DNA of 64,000 nucleotides from Alcaligenaceae bacterium (GCA_013416455.1 JACCES010000010.1:62001-126000); one strand, 5' to 3'; positions 17,747-27,549 are shown, numbered from the stretch's first letter. The notes: generated by a model not told the origin, from the sequence alone. A program made the numbers and translations.

Positions 17747-19522
17747 TTAGAACGTGCGCGCCTTGGGCGGGAAGCTCTCGACAGTCAGGGGCTTCATGGT
17801 GACCGGCTTGTATTCCAGGCGGCTGCCTTCGGAGAACCACAGGGTATGGCGCAGCCAGTTCTCGTCGTCGCGCTCGGGGTGGTCGCTCAGGGCATGGGCG
17901 CCGCGGCTTTCCGTGCGGCTGGCGGCCGACTTGGTGGTGGCGCGCGCCACTTCGATCATGTTGGCCAGTTCCAGCGCTTCGACCCGGGCCGTGTTGAACA
18001 CCTTGGACTTGTCCTTGAAGTAGATGTCCTGCACTTCGGGCACCAGGCTTTCGATGGCTTCCACACCTTTCTGGAGCAGGTCGAGCGTGCGGAACACGCC
18101 GCAATGGTGCTGCATGGCGATGCGGATCTTGTTGCCGACATCCTGCGCCTTTTCGCCCGAGGTACGGGATTCGAGGCGGTTGACGCGGTCTATGGAAAAG
18201 TCGATGGCCGATTGCGGAATCGGCTGGTGCTGGTGTTCTTTTTCGGGATGCTCGGCCACGATGTGGTTGCCGGCGGAACGGCCGAACACGATCAGGTCGA
18301 GCAGCGAATTGGTGCCCAGGCGGTTGGCGCCGTGCACGGACGTGGCCGCGCATTCGCCGATGGCGTACAGGCCATTGACGATGCGGGGTTCGCCGTTCAC
18401 CTGCGTGACCACCTGCCCATAGATATTGGTGGGGATGCCGCCCATCTGGTAGTGGATGGTCGGCACGACCGGGATCGGATCCTTGATGGGATCGACGTTG
18501 GCGAACTTGATGGCGATTTCACGAATCGAGGGCAGGCGCTTCTGGATGGTGTCAGCGCCCAGATGGTCGAGCTTGAGCACCACGTAGCTGCCGTCGCCGC
18601 AGCCGCGGCCTTCCTTGATTTCCTGGTCCATGGAACGGGACACGAAATCGCGGGGCGCAAGATCCTTGAGGGTCGGCGCATAGCGTTCCATGAAGCGTTC
18701 GCCATCCTTGTTGAGCAGGATGCCGCCCTCGCCGCGCACGCCTTCAGTGATCAGCACGCCGGCGCCGGCCACGCCGGTGGGGTGGAACTGCCAGAATTCG
18801 AGATCCTGCAGCGGGATGCCGGCGCGCGCCGCCATGCCCAGGCCGTCGCCGGTATTGATGAAGGCATTGGTGGAGGCTGCCCAGATGCGGCCGGCGCCGC
18901 CGGTGGCCAGCACCACCTTCTTGCCTTCCAGAATATAGATGTCGCCCGTTTCCATTTCGAGCGCCGTGACACCCAGCACATCACCGGCCTCGTTGCGCAG
19001 CAGGTCGAGCGCCATCCATTCGACGAAGAACTGGGTGCGCGCGGCAACGTTGCGCTGATAGAGGGTGTGCAGCATGGCGTGACCGGTACGGTCGGCCGCC
19101 GCACAGGCGCGCTGGACGGGCTTTTCGCCGAAATTGGCGGTATGGCCGCCGAAGGGGCGCTGGTAGATGGTGCCGTCGGGGTTGCGGTCGAAGGGCATGC
19201 CGAAGTGTTCGAGCTCGTACACGGCGTGCGGCGCTTCGCGGCACATGAATTCGATGGCATCCTGGTCGCCGAGCCAGTCGGAACCCTTCACCGTATCGTA
19301 CATGTGCCAGTACCAGTCGTCTTCGCTCATGTTGCCCAGCGATGCGCTGACGCCGCCCTGGGCCGCCACGGTATGCGAGCGGGTCGGGAAGACCTTGGAC
19401 AGCACGGCCACGGAGAGGCCGGCTTCGGCCAGTTGCAGGGAACACCGCATGCCGGCCCCGCCGGCGCCTACGACCACCACATCGAAGCGGCGGCGTGGTA
19501 AGGAAGTAATGACAGCAGCCAC
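17747..19522 (-). CDS. sdhA: Succinate dehydrogenase flavoprotein subunit
   Basis: Catalytic subunit of complex II, 591 residues; oxidises succinate to fumarate with covalently bound FAD. The N-terminal VVVGAGGAGMRCSLQLA is the dinucleotide fold and SHTVAAQGG contains the His that carries the flavin. The substrate region HPTGVAGAGVLITEGVRGEGG and the C-terminal RRLEYKPVTMKPL-like end are as expected. Only 3 bases separate it from sdhD. Confidence 0.97.
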   Translation of the reverse strand: MAAVITSLPRRRFDVVVVGAGGAGMRCSLQLAEAGLSVAVLSKVFPTRSHTVAAQGGVSASLGNMSEDDWYWHMYDTVKGSDWLGDQDAIEFMCREAPHAVYELEHFGMPFDRNPDGTIYQRPFGGHTANFGEKPVQRACAAADRTGHAMLHTLYQRNVAARTQFFVEWMALDLLRNEAGDVLGVTALEMETGDIYILEGKKVVLATGGAGRIWAASTNAFINTGDGLGMAARAGIPLQDLEFWQFHPTGVAGAGVLITEGVRGEGGILLNKDGERFMERYAPTLKDLAPRDFVSRSMDQEIKEGRGCGDGSYVVLKLDHLGADTIQKRLPSIREIAIKFANVDPIKDPIPVVPTIHYQMGGIPTNIYGQVVTQVNGEPRIVNGLYAIGECAATSVHGANRLGTNSLLDLIVFGRSAGNHIVAEHPEKEHQHQPIPQSAIDFSIDRVNRLESRTSGEKAQDVGNKIRIAMQHHCGVFRTLDLLQKGVEAIESLVPEVQDIYFKDKSKVFNTARVEALELANMIEVARATTKSAASRTESRGAHALSDHPERDDENWLRHTLWFSEGSRLEYKPVTMKPLTVESFPPKARTF

Positions 19523-19525
19523 GGC

Positions 19526-19906
19526 TTACAGACTCCAGAGTATTTTTGCGAAGAAGGCGATGGTACCCACCAGCCAGAGAAGGGTCAGGACCTGGAGAAA
19601 GAGCCGCAGGCCGGCAGACCGCACGTAGTCCATCCAGATGTCGCGCACGCCCACCCAGGCATGCCAGGCCACCGACAGGAAGGCGACCGTGGCGAGCATC
19701 TGGCCCACGGGCATGCCCAGACAGGTGAAGGCGAACAGATTGCGCCAGTTTTCGTAGTTCAGCTCGCCCATGAACAGGAAGCCGAGCAGCAGCACGACGG
19801 TATAGATGGCCATGATGATGGCCGTGACGCGCTGGACGATAAAATCGAGGGTGCCGTAATGAGCGCCGACGACGAGCCGCTTATGGCCGAGACTTTGCTG
19901 AGTCAT
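19526..19906 (-). CDS. sdhD: Succinate dehydrogenase membrane anchor subunit SdhD
   Basis: 126-residue inner-membrane anchor with three hydrophobic segments (about residues 30-52, 60-82 and 100-122). With SdhC it binds haem b and quinone. GHKRLVVGAHYGTLDFIVQRVTA is the family-like N-terminus, and HAWVGVRDIWMDYVR is the conserved region after the second helix. The ATG overlaps the sdhC stop in a TAATG junction, indicating translational coupling. Confidence 0.93.
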   Translation of the reverse strand: MTQQSLGHKRLVVGAHYGTLDFIVQRVTAIIMAIYTVVLLLGFLFMGELNYENWRNLFAFTCLGMPVGQMLATVAFLSVAWHAWVGVRDIWMDYVRSAGLRLFLQVLTLLWLVGTIAFFAKILWSL

Positions 19907-20319
19907 TACCACACCCCGAACAGTTTGAGACCAAGAATCACGGTCAGCCCCAGGCTGATCGCGAGGACGGCGCCCGCCGTCTTCTGGGCGGTATGCTTGT
20001 CGCTGCCCATATGCAGATCGAGGGTCAGGTAGCGGATGCCGGCACAGAAATGATGCAGGTAGCCCCAGATGATTGCCAGCAGCACCAGCTTGAACAGCGG
20101 ATGCGAGGTCCATTGCGCCAGGCCTGCGAAGGTTTCGGCCGATTCCACACTGCGGCCGAACAGCGGCACGATGACCAGGGGAAGACAGAGGAACAGGAGC
20201 GCGCCGCTGACGCGGTGCAGGATTGACGTCTTGCCCGCAAGGGGCAGGCGGTAGCTCAGGATCTGCGGCACAGTGACATTACGGTACTGTGGGCGCGACT
20301 TTGAAGCTGTGTCGGACAT
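19906..20319 (-). CDS. sdhC: Succinate dehydrogenase cytochrome b556 subunit SdhC
   Basis: 137-residue membrane subunit of complex II with three hydrophobic helices. It has the family motif SILHRVSGALLF near residue 34 and LHHFCAGIRYLTLD, which contains the haem-ligand region. The start at 20319 has GAGG upstream at good spacing; the longer frame to 20373 is rejected. It follows gntR by 100 bases, a gap that contains a 9-bp hairpin. Confidence 0.94.
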   Translation of the reverse strand: MSDTASKSRPQYRNVTVPQILSYRLPLAGKTSILHRVSGALLFLCLPLVIVPLFGRSVESAETFAGLAQWTSHPLFKLVLLAIIWGYLHHFCAGIRYLTLDLHMGSDKHTAQKTAGAVLAISLGLTVILGLKLFGVW

Positions 20320-20377
20320 GATGGCCTCGAAGTGATTGCGGAAAATCGAAATATTGCAAAGCGCAACCGGCATTTTC

Positions 20378-20407
20378 GCCGATTTGCCCCGCGGGCATCA
20401 AATCGGC
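20378..20407. promoter_or_regulatory. Hairpin between gntR and sdhC
   Basis: GCCGATTTG and CAAATCGGC form a perfect 9-bp stem around a 12-base loop that contains the palindrome CCCGCGGG. There is no U-run on the minus strand. It could reduce read-through from gntR into the sdh genes or act in the sdhC leader; this is inference from structure only. Confidence 0.4.
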
Positions 20408-20419
20408 TTGCAAGTCGCC

Positions 20420-21190
20420 TCAATTCAAACTGTTTCTATAGTGGAACCTTTCCGTCAGGTACGACCCCCTACGCAATTCCATGGGCCGGTCGCCGTAGGT
20501 GAACGACACGCGCTCGACCTGCAGCAGTGGATGGCCCACCGGTACTTCAAGCAGTTCGGCCTGCGCATCGCTGGCCGCCACCGCCCTGATCTTTTCTTCC
20601 GCGCGCACCATGCTGACGCCGTATTCCGACTCGAACAAGGCATAGAGCGGGCTGCGGCTGCCCGCGAGCAGATCGGCCGTCAGGCCCTTGAAGGCCGCGC
20701 CGGGCAGCCAGATGTCGTCGAGAATGGTCGGGGACTCGTCGAATGACAGCACCCGGCGCAGGTTCACGACCGTGTCGCCCGCCCGAAGTTCGAGCATGGC
20801 GGCGACGTCGGCCGGGGCCTTCTGGCGGCGGCAGTCGAGAATGCGGCTGCCCGATACCGCCGGCTTGTCGTCGTCGGGCGTCAGACGCAGAAAGCGGAAG
20901 CGGACCTTGGCTTCGTGGTGCGTGGCCACGAAAGTGCCCTTGCCCTGGCGCCGCAACAGCAGGTTTTCAGCCGCCAGTTCATCGATGGCCTTGCGCACCG
21001 TGCCCTGGCTCACCTGGAAGCGGGCGGCCAGTTCGAGTTCGCTGGGGATGGCTTCGCCCGGTTTCCATTCGCCACGGTCCAACCCTTGCAAAAGCAAGCC
21101 TTTGATCTGCTGGTACAACGGGCTGAATGCCGCGCTGCCACCAGCCCGATCGATGTCGGGGCTTCGGTCTATGGTGGGAGGATCGGACAT
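20420..21190 (-). CDS. GntR/HutC-family transcriptional regulator, candidate TCA-cycle regulator
   Basis: 256 residues: an N-terminal winged helix-turn-helix (PLYQQIKGLLLQGL, then ELAARFQVSQGTVRKAIDEL, then RRQGKGTFVA) and a C-terminal UTRA ligand-binding domain, typical of the HutC subfamily. It heads the leftward sdhCDAB-sdhE-gltA run and is divergent from mdh. A palindrome between gntR and mdh is repeated in front of acnB, and the dyad arrangement suits a dimeric GntR protein. I infer that it controls these TCA genes and itself. The ligand is unknown; citrate or another TCA intermediate is possible but not shown by the sequence. Confidence 0.9.
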   Translation of the reverse strand: MSDPPTIDRSPDIDRAGGSAAFSPLYQQIKGLLLQGLDRGEWKPGEAIPSELELAARFQVSQGTVRKAIDELAAENLLLRRQGKGTFVATHHEAKVRFRFLRLTPDDDKPAVSGSRILDCRRQKAPADVAAMLELRAGDTVVNLRRVLSFDESPTILDDIWLPGAAFKGLTADLLAGSRSPLYALFESEYGVSMVRAEEKIRAVAASDAQAELLEVPVGHPLLQVERVSFTYGDRPMELRRGSYLTERFHYRNSLN

Positions 21191-21242
21191 GGCGCAAGCG
21201 GCCCGGCGCCAGCCGGGCCAGTGGGTTCTGGGTAACCGTAGA

Positions 21243-21271
21243 ATTGTCGCATGCTTGACGGTTTCTGTCTA
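21243..21271 (-). promoter_or_regulatory. Putative gntR promoter
   Basis: On the minus strand TAGACA and GACAAT are separated by 17 bases, and the gntR ATG is 53 bases further on. The TCA palindrome lies 11 bases upstream of this -35 box, so autoregulation is plausible. The assignment rests on consensus matching only. Confidence 0.4.
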
Positions 21272-21281
21272 ATAATCCTCT

Positions 21282-21302
21282 ATCTTATATAAGATATAAG
21301 AT
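21282..21302. promoter_or_regulatory. Candidate GntR operator between gntR and mdh
   Basis: Core TCTTATAT-AAG-ATATAAGA with one more complementary pair (A/T) outside, giving 9-bp arms around AAG. It is strikingly A/T-rich in a G/C-rich region, and the identical 19-bp core occurs at 33896-33914 before acnB. Its place in the divergent gap next to a GntR-family gene suggests it is that protein's binding site. Confidence 0.75.
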
Positions 21303-21304
21303 TG

Positions 21305-21333
21305 TTGACGATGGCGGCGCAATTCGCTACTCT
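21305..21333 (+). promoter_or_regulatory. Putative mdh promoter
   Basis: TTGACG, 17 bases, TACTCT. The -35 box starts 3 bases after the 19-bp core of the palindrome, the same spacing as at acnB. If used, the mdh transcript would have an untranslated leader of roughly 165-170 bases. Confidence 0.5.
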
Positions 21334-21507
21334 AGGGCACTTTTCAGGCGGTCTCCCGGCAGGCCCGCCCACGGCGCTTTGTTCCGGCCCGCCCGCGCGG
21401 CCGCTGCGCCGCTGCGGCCGGAAAACGCCACGCGCCCGCGACAAAAGTTTTACACTGTCGCACGTCGAAAATCCCTTTCATCCCTACTCTTCTATCGGAG
21501 ATCTTTC

Positions 21508-22497
21508 ATGTCCAAACCCGCCATGCGCGTCGCCGTGACCGGCGCCGCCGGCCAGATTGGCTACGCCCTCCTGTTCCGCATCGCTTCCGGCGAAATGCTC
21601 GGCAAAGACCAGCCGGTCATTCTGCAATTGCTCGAGATTCCCGACGAGAAGGCACAGAAGGCCCTGAAAGGCGTCATGATGGAACTGGACGATTGCGCAT
21701 TTCCGCTGCTGCAGGGCATGAGCGCCCACAGCGATCCGCGCGAAGCGTTCAAGGACGCCGACGTTGCCCTGCTGGTGGGCGCCCGCCCCCGCGGCCCCGG
21801 CATGGAGCGCAAGGACCTCCTGCAGGTCAATGCCCAGATCTTCACCGCCCAGGGCCGCGCGCTGAACGAGGTCGCCAGCCGCGATGTGAAGGTGCTGGTG
21901 GTGGGCAACCCGGCCAACACCAACGCCTACATTGCTATGAAGTCCGCTCCCGATCTGCCGGCAAAGAACTTCACCGCGATGCTGCGCCTGGATCACAACC
22001 GCGCCCTGTCGCAGCTGGCCGCCAAGTCGGGCAAGGCCGTGGCCGACATCGAGAAGCTCATTGTCTGGGGCAACCATTCCCCCACCATGTATCCGGACAT
22101 CCGCTTTGCCACGGTCGGCGGCCAGAGCCTGGCCCAGCTGATCAATGACGACGCCTGGAACCGCGATACGTTCATTCCCACCGTGGGCAAGCGCGGCGCC
22201 GCCATCATCGATGCGCGCGGCCTGTCTTCGGCCGCTTCCGCGGCCAATGCCGCCATCGATCACATCCGTGATTGGGTGCTGGGTTCGAACGGCAAGTGGG
22301 TCACCATGGGTGTCCCCTCTGACGGGTCCTACGGTATTCCGGAAGGGATTATCTACGGCGTTCCGGTCACTACGGCCAATGGCGAGTACACCCGCGTGGC
22401 CGATCTGGAAATCGATGCTTTCTCGCGCGAGCGCATGGATTTCACGCTGCAGGAACTGCTCGAAGAGCGTGATGGCGTGCAGGATCTGCTGAAGTAA
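21508..22497 (+). CDS. mdh: Malate dehydrogenase
   Basis: NAD-dependent malate/oxaloacetate enzyme, 329 residues, of the cytoplasmic-type (LDH-unlike) family: nucleotide-binding [19 protein letters not shown] at the N-terminus, [15 protein letters not shown] carrying the substrate-binding arginines, [10 protein letters not shown], and the catalytic His in [11 protein letters not shown]. The start at 21508 has GGAG 7 bases upstream; the frame is open to 21379 but that part is not family-like. It completes the TCA steps in this cluster and shares its control region with gntR. Confidence 0.97.
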   Translation: MSKPAMRVAVTGAAGQIGYALLFRIASGEMLGKDQPVILQLLEIPDEKAQKALKGVMMELDDCAFPLLQGMSAHSDPREAFKDADVALLVGARPRGPGMERKDLLQVNAQIFTAQGRALNEVASRDVKVLVVGNPANTNAYIAMKSAPDLPAKNFTAMLRLDHNRALSQLAAKSGKAVADIEKLIVWGNHSPTMYPDIRFATVGGQSLAQLINDDAWNRDTFIPTVGKRGAAIIDARGLSSAASAANAAIDHIRDWVLGSNGKWVTMGVPSDGSYGIPEGIIYGVPVTTANGEYTRVADLEIDAFSRERMDFTLQELLEERDGVQDLLK

Positions 22498-22520
22498 TTT
22501 TCCGGATCCTTGCTTTTACG

Positions 22521-22546
22521 GGGCGCATCGGTGATGCGCCCTTTTT
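22521..22546 (+). terminator. mdh terminator
   Basis: GGGCGCATC-GGT-GATGCGCCC followed directly by TTTTT, 23 bases after the mdh stop. A textbook intrinsic terminator. Confidence 0.9.
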
Positions 22547-22662
22547 GTTTCTGCGTCGCGGGTTGCGGGCCAGGGATGTCGCCTGGGTTCTTGAGGGCAC
22601 GGGCGAAGCACGGGCGCTACGGCTCCCCTCGCCGGCCCTTCGGGCTGCTCTCGCCTCCGGCA

Positions 22663-22753
22663 CCGGACAGAGCGGCCGCTGAACTCGCCGACTTGCAGTC
22701 CCCCGGACTGCAAGCTCGGGCTCAGACAGCAGCGGCCTTGTTCCTCTGTCCGG
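22663..22753. repeat. Nested inverted repeat in the mdh-prpR gap
   Basis: Outer arms CCGGACAGAG and CTCTGTCCGG (22663-22672, 22744-22753), partly matching inner arms around GCCGCTG/CAGCGGC, and a central perfect hairpin CTTGCAGTCC-CCC-GGACTGCAAG (22692-22714). The 442-base gap 22498-22939 otherwise holds only the mdh terminator; its open frames on either strand show no family features and irregular codon use. Confidence 0.55.
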
Positions 22754-22939
22754 CACCTGCGGCTCGGCGGCTCAGAAGTCGCTCGCAGCGCCCATGCTCC
22801 GCCCGCGCCTGAGAGCGGGGGTTGTTCATCGGGGCAGATGCGGCCGGCTAAAGAAACCAGACACCGAGAAACCAGCCCGGTGGCACGGCCGGCTAAAAGA
22901 ACCCAGACGCCCAAACCCTCAAGAGCCCCCGTCCCCCCC

Positions 22940-24922
22940 TCATCTCTCCATCCCCAGCTTCCGCATCCGCCGCCAGAGCGTCGTCCGGCTGATACCCAGC
23001 AAACGCGCTGCTTCCTCCCGATTTCCCCCGCTTTCCCTCAGCACCGCTCGCAGGTTCTCCCGTTCAGCACTCTCCACGTCGATCCCCCCCCCCACACCAG
23101 ACATGGCCCGGATTTCATCACCATGACCCTGCCCGGCGCCAAAGGAATCACGCCCCGCGAACAGCTCCGGCGCGATCTCGCGCAACTCGTCCACCGAAAT
23201 CCCCCTGCCACCCAATGCCGGCTCACGGAACACCATGATGCGCTCGATCAGATTCTCCAATTCCCGGATATTGCCCGGCCACGCATAATGCCGCCCCGCC
23301 TCCACCACCGCCATCACGAGGGCCTCGTCCGCCAGCCGCCCGTCGCCCAGCCGGAGCGCGATCTTCTCGGCCAGATGCCGCGCCAACAGCGCCAGATCGC
23401 CATGCCGTTCGCGCAGCGGCGGCAGACGCACCCCCAGGATGTTGAGCCGATAATAGAGGTCCTGACGGAACAGGCCCTCGCGCACTTGCCGGGCCAGATC
23501 GCGGTGAGTCGCGGCAATCACGCGCAGATCCACCGGCGTCGGCACCGTCGCGCCGATACGCAATACCTCGCGCTCCTGCAGCACCCGCAACAGACGCGTC
23601 TGCAAAGACAGCGGCATTTCGCCTATCTCGTCCAGAAAGATGGTGCCGGTATGCGCCGCCTCGAACAGGCCGATCTTGCCGCCGCGGCTCGAACCGGTGA
23701 ACGCGCCTTCCACATAGCCAAAGAGCTCGCTTTCCAGCAGCGACTCGGGAAAGGCCGCACAATTGATCGCAACGAAAGGCTGTGCGTGACGCGCGCTGGC
23801 ATTGTGTATGCCCTGCGCCAGCAGCTCCTTTCCCGTGCCGCTCTCGCCCACCACCAGAACCGTGGCCGAACTCTGCGCGCAGCTTTGCGCGCGCCGCCGC
23901 ACGCTGCGCAGCGCCTCGCTTTCGCCCACCAGATTCGCCAGACTGTATTTTGCGTGGCGCTGCGGAGGACGACTGCGCGCACGCAGGCTGCGGTCCAGCC
24001 GCTGGATCGCGACGGGATCCTGGCAGACCAGCACGGCCCCCGTCTGCCGCCCCTGCTCCAGGATGGGCAGGCGGCTCACCACCGTGGTACGGCCGTTCAC
24101 CTGCTGCACCTGTTCCACCTCGGGCGCCCCCGTGCGCAGCGTATGGGCCAGGCTCAGCTCGCCGTGCACCGCGCTCAGGCGCTGGCCCAGCAACTGCTCG
24201 GCGGGTCTGCCGATGAGCGTCTCCATCGCGGGATTGATGGTTTCTATCCGCTCTTCCGGATCGACCGCCACGACTCCATCCTTGAGCTGCCCCAGAATGA
24301 TGCTCAGTTTCTCGCGGCGCGCGGCTTCCTGGCGGGCGACCCGCGCAATATCGATGGCCGCGGCCATGGCTTCGCGGACGGCCCCCTGCGAATACAGCAG
24401 CAGCCCCTCCATGCCACGGGCGCGGGCCAGGTCGACCACCAGGCCCGGCGCCACGACCGTATCGGTTCCATTGCCGGCCAGCTCTTCCACACAGGCCTCG
24501 GCTTCCGCCTCGCTGGCATAGGCGCGCATATCCACCCGCAGCGAAAACCGTTCGTTGAACAGCAGCAGTTCCGGCGGCAGCGCGCCATACGTGACCAGGG
24601 CGATGCGGCGCGACTTGCCGGCCGCGCGCGCCAGACCCTGCAGCAGATCGAAGCCATCCGGCTTGACCAGCACCACCGGCAGATCGAGGTGGTCGCGAAG
24701 GAAATTGCCGTTGGAGCCGGCCGACACGACGGCATCCACGCCCATGGACTGGCGCAGCGCGGCGATGCCCTGCACCGCATCGTCGTAGATCTTGTCCAGC
24801 ACCGCCACCTCGGCTACGCCCGCGTAGCTGGGCGCGGCCTCTTCGAGCAGGTCGCGCAGACCGTGGAAACCGACGGCGACGATGCGCAGGCGGCCGGACG
24901 ACAGGGAAGGATAAGGCGTCAT
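22940..24922 (-). CDS. prpR: Propionate catabolism operon activator PrpR (sigma-54 dependent)
   Basis: Enhancer-binding protein of 660 residues. Order: an N-terminal PrpR-type sensor domain (about 1-200), a PAS-like segment (about 205-310), the AAA+ domain with Walker A GESGTGKE and the sigma-54 contact loop GAFTGSS, then a Fis-type helix-turn-helix at the end ([18 protein letters not shown]). In relatives it senses 2-methylcitrate and switches on the prp operon. It is divergent from prpB, whose promoter region has a sigma-54 GG-N10-GC element and an 18-bp palindrome upstream, fitting this role. Confidence 0.95.
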   Translation of the reverse strand: MTPYPSLSSGRLRIVAVGFHGLRDLLEEAAPSYAGVAEVAVLDKIYDDAVQGIAALRQSMGVDAVVSAGSNGNFLRDHLDLPVVLVKPDGFDLLQGLARAAGKSRRIALVTYGALPPELLLFNERFSLRVDMRAYASEAEAEACVEELAGNGTDTVVAPGLVVDLARARGMEGLLLYSQGAVREAMAAAIDIARVARQEAARREKLSIILGQLKDGVVAVDPEERIETINPAMETLIGRPAEQLLGQRLSAVHGELSLAHTLRTGAPEVEQVQQVNGRTTVVSRLPILEQGRQTGAVLVCQDPVAIQRLDRSLRARSRPPQRHAKYSLANLVGESEALRSVRRRAQSCAQSSATVLVVGESGTGKELLAQGIHNASARHAQPFVAINCAAFPESLLESELFGYVEGAFTGSSRGGKIGLFEAAHTGTIFLDEIGEMPLSLQTRLLRVLQEREVLRIGATVPTPVDLRVIAATHRDLARQVREGLFRQDLYYRLNILGVRLPPLRERHGDLALLARHLAEKIALRLGDGRLADEALVMAVVEAGRHYAWPGNIRELENLIERIMVFREPALGGRGISVDELREIAPELFAGRDSFGAGQGHGDEIRAMSGVGGGIDVESAERENLRAVLRESGGNREEAARLLGISRTTLWRRMRKLGMER

Positions 24923-24980
24923 GATGAGCGTGATGAAGCGGGCGCCGCAACCCCGGAACCCGTGTAACGGTTAAAATGAA

Positions 24981-24998
24981 TGAAACGATATCGTTTCA
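24981..24998. promoter_or_regulatory. Candidate PrpR enhancer site
   Basis: TGAAACGATATCGTTTCA is a perfect 18-bp palindrome about 200 bases upstream of the sigma-54 promoter, a usual distance for an enhancer. TGAAACA (25003-25009) and CGAAACG (25015-25021) follow like extra half-sites. Assignment to PrpR is by position. Confidence 0.6.
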
Positions 24999-25181
24999 GA
25001 AATGAAACATAGCACGAAACGCACTGCCGGTCAGCCCGCCGGCCGCCCCCGCCCGGCGGGGCTCCGGCATCCTGCCACCCTACCCGGCCGTGCCACGGCC
25101 CGCGCGCCGAACCGCGCGCTCCGGCGTTTCCCGGGCCGCCACCGTAAGTCTTGCCCCCTGCCGCCCACCCGCCCCATAAAG

Positions 25182-25199
25182 TTGGCATGATTCGTGCTT
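25182..25199 (+). promoter_or_regulatory. Sigma-54 (-24/-12) promoter of prpB
   Basis: TTGGCATGATTCGTGCTT has GG (25184-25185) and GC (25196-25197) separated by exactly 10 bases, the hallmark of RpoN promoters, in the correct orientation and about 60 bases before the prpB start. The rest of the 24923-25257 gap holds the palindromic enhancer and no gene. Confidence 0.8.
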
Positions 25200-25257
25200 A
25201 AATGAAGCAAATCACTTATCCGTGCGCCATGAGCGCCCAACCAACCGAGGTACCGAC

Positions 25258-26157
25258 GTGACTCAGAATACGATGCAATCCGCCGGCGCGCGTTTCCGCC
25301 AGGCGCTCAAAGAAGAACAGCCCTTGCAGATCATTGGCGCGATCAACGCCAATCACGCGCTGCTGGCCAAACGCGCCGGCTACCGCGCCATCTACCTGTC
25401 GGGCGGCGGCGTGGCGGCGGGCTCGCTGGGCCTGCCGGACCTGGGCATCAACACGCTCGACGACGTGCTGACCGACGTGCGCCGCATCACCGACGTCTGT
25501 GACGTTCCCCTCATCGTCGACATCGACACCGGCTTCGGCCCGTCCGCATTCAATATTGCGCGCACCATCAAGAGCCTGATCAAGTTCGGCGCCGCCGGCT
25601 GCCACATCGAGGACCAGGTCGGCGCCAAGCGCTGCGGCCACCGCCCCGGCAAGGAAATCGTCACGACGGGCGAAATGGCCGATCGCGTGAAGGCCGCGGC
25701 GGATGCGCGCACCGATGAACAGTTCTACCTGATCGCCCGCACCGACGCCATTGCCGTGGAAGGCGTGGACGCCGCCATCGAACGCGCCCAGGCCTGCGTG
25801 GAAGCCGGCGCGGACGCCATCTTCGCCGAAGCGTCGTACGATCTCGATACCTACAAGCGCTTCAGCCAGGCGGTTTCGGTGCCATTGCTGGCCAACATCA
25901 CCGAATTCGGCGCGACACCCCTGTTCAGCGTGCCCGAACTCGGCGGCGCCGGGGTCGGCATGGTACTGTACCCCCTGTCCGCCTTCCGTGCCATGAACCG
26001 CGCCGCGGAAACCGTCTATCAGGCCATCCGCCGCGACGGCCACCAGCGCAACGTCGTCGACATGATGCAGACACGCGATGAACTCTACGACCGCATCGGC
26101 TATCACGAATTCGAAGCTCGCCTGGACGCCCTGTTCCAACAGGGCAAGGCGAAATAA
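25258..26157 (+). CDS. prpB: 2-methylisocitrate lyase
   Basis: Splits 2-methylisocitrate to pyruvate and succinate, the last step of the 2-methylcitrate cycle. The 299 residues belong to the isocitrate lyase/PEP mutase family: [41 protein letters not shown], and the catalytic loop [19 protein letters not shown] start at 25258 is chosen because GAGG lies 7 bases upstream and the length then matches the family (about 296); an in-frame GTG at 25222 adds 12 unlikely residues. First gene of the prpBC-acnD-prpF-prpD run. Confidence 0.95.
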   Translation: MTQNTMQSAGARFRQALKEEQPLQIIGAINANHALLAKRAGYRAIYLSGGGVAAGSLGLPDLGINTLDDVLTDVRRITDVCDVPLIVDIDTGFGPSAFNIARTIKSLIKFGAAGCHIEDQVGAKRCGHRPGKEIVTTGEMADRVKAAADARTDEQFYLIARTDAIAVEGVDAAIERAQACVEAGADAIFAEASYDLDTYKRFSQAVSVPLLANITEFGATPLFSVPELGGAGVGMVLYPLSAFRAMNRAAETVYQAIRRDGHQRNVVDMMQTRDELYDRIGYHEFEARLDALFQQGKAK

Positions 26158-26211
26158 TTGCAAGGAAATCCCGGGGCCACGGCCCCGTCACTCATTGAAA
26201 AGGAGCCAGGC

Positions 26212-27369
26212 ATGACAACTGAAACCTCCACGGAAAACAAACCCAAGGTAAAGAAATCGGTCGCCCTCTCGGGCGTGGTCGCCGGCAACACCGCACTGTG
26301 CACGGTCGGCCGCTCGGGCAATGATCTGCACTACCGCGGCTACGACATTCTCGACATCGCCGACACCAGCGAATTCGAGGAAGTCGCCCATCTTCTGATC
26401 CACGGCAAGTTCCCCAACAGCGCCGAACTCGCCGCCTACAAGCAGAAGCTGCGCCGGCTGCGCGGCCTGCCCGTACAGCTGCAGGCCGCCCTGGAAGCCC
26501 TGCCGCCGGCCAGCCACCCCATGGACGTGATGCGCACCGCCGTGTCCGTGCTGGGCTGCCTGCTGCCCGAGAAAGACGACCACAACACGCCCGATGCGCG
26601 CGACATCGCCGACCGCCTGATGGCCTGCCTCGGCCCCGCGCTGCTCTACTGGTATCACTACAGCCACAACGGCCGCATGATCGACGTCGAAACCGACGAC
26701 GACTCCATCGGCGGCAACTTCCTGCGCCTGCTGCACGGCGAAGAGGCCAGCGACGAGTGGGTGCGCGCCATGCACACTTCGCTCATTCTCTACGCCGAGC
26801 ATGAGTTCAATGCGTCCACCTTCACCTCCCGCGTCATCGCCGGCACGGGCTCCGACATGTACTCGGCCATCGCCGGCGGCATCGGCGCCCTGCGCGGCCC
26901 CAAGCACGGCGGCGCCAACGAAGTCGCCTTCGAGATCCAGAAGCGCTACGAGAACCCCGACGAAGCCGAGGCCGACATTCGCCGCCGGGTCGAGAACAAG
27001 GAAGTCGTGATCGGCTTCGGCCACCCCGTCTACACCGTTTCCGACCCGCGCAACAAGGTCATCAAGGAAGTGGCCCGCCAGTTGTCCGAAGAGGCCGGCA
27101 ACACCAAGATGTACGACATCGCCGAACGGCTGGAAACCGTGATGTGGGACGTCAAGAAGATGTTCCCCAACCTGGACTGGTTCTCGGCCGTGTCCTACCA
27201 CATGATGGGCGTGCCCACCGCCATGTTCACCCCGCTGTTCGTCATTGCGCGCACCGCGGGCTGGGCGGCGCACATCATCGAACAGCGCATCGACAACAAG
27301 ATCATCCGCCCGACCGCCAACTACATCGGGCCCGAAGATCAGAAATTCGTGCCGCTGGGCGAACGCTGA
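26212..27369 (+). CDS. prpC: 2-methylcitrate synthase
   Basis: Condenses propionyl-CoA with oxaloacetate. The 385-residue protein is the short type of the citrate synthase family (GltA here has 433), with [24 protein letters not shown] and [14 protein letters not shown] start at 26212 is supported by AGGAG just upstream. It lies between prpB and acnD, which distinguishes it from gltA. Confidence 0.96.
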   Translation: MTTETSTENKPKVKKSVALSGVVAGNTALCTVGRSGNDLHYRGYDILDIADTSEFEEVAHLLIHGKFPNSAELAAYKQKLRRLRGLPVQLQAALEALPPASHPMDVMRTAVSVLGCLLPEKDDHNTPDARDIADRLMACLGPALLYWYHYSHNGRMIDVETDDDSIGGNFLRLLHGEEASDEWVRAMHTSLILYAEHEFNASTFTSRVIAGTGSDMYSAIAGGIGALRGPKHGGANEVAFEIQKRYENPDEAEADIRRRVENKEVVIGFGHPVYTVSDPRNKVIKEVARQLSEEAGNTKMYDIAERLETVMWDVKKMFPNLDWFSAVSYHMMGVPTAMFTPLFVIARTAGWAAHIIEQRIDNKIIRPTANYIGPEDQKFVPLGER

Positions 27370-27549
27370 TCCCTGGCGCATAAGGCCTCGCACTTGCGAA
27401 TGAGTCCGGCGGCGAGTCCGGGCCAGGCGCGGGGGCGGGGCCTGGCGAAACCCGCAACACCATCCATATCAGAGCCGGAAAGGCTCCCCAAGACAGCCGG
27501 GGGGCCCCGCCTTCGGGCCGGGGCCCCCCGCACCGGAAAGAACCGCAAC

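Noticed and set aside
22510-22812. 100-codon frame after mdh
   Set aside because: Starts next to the mdh terminator, spans palindromes, and has irregular codon use.
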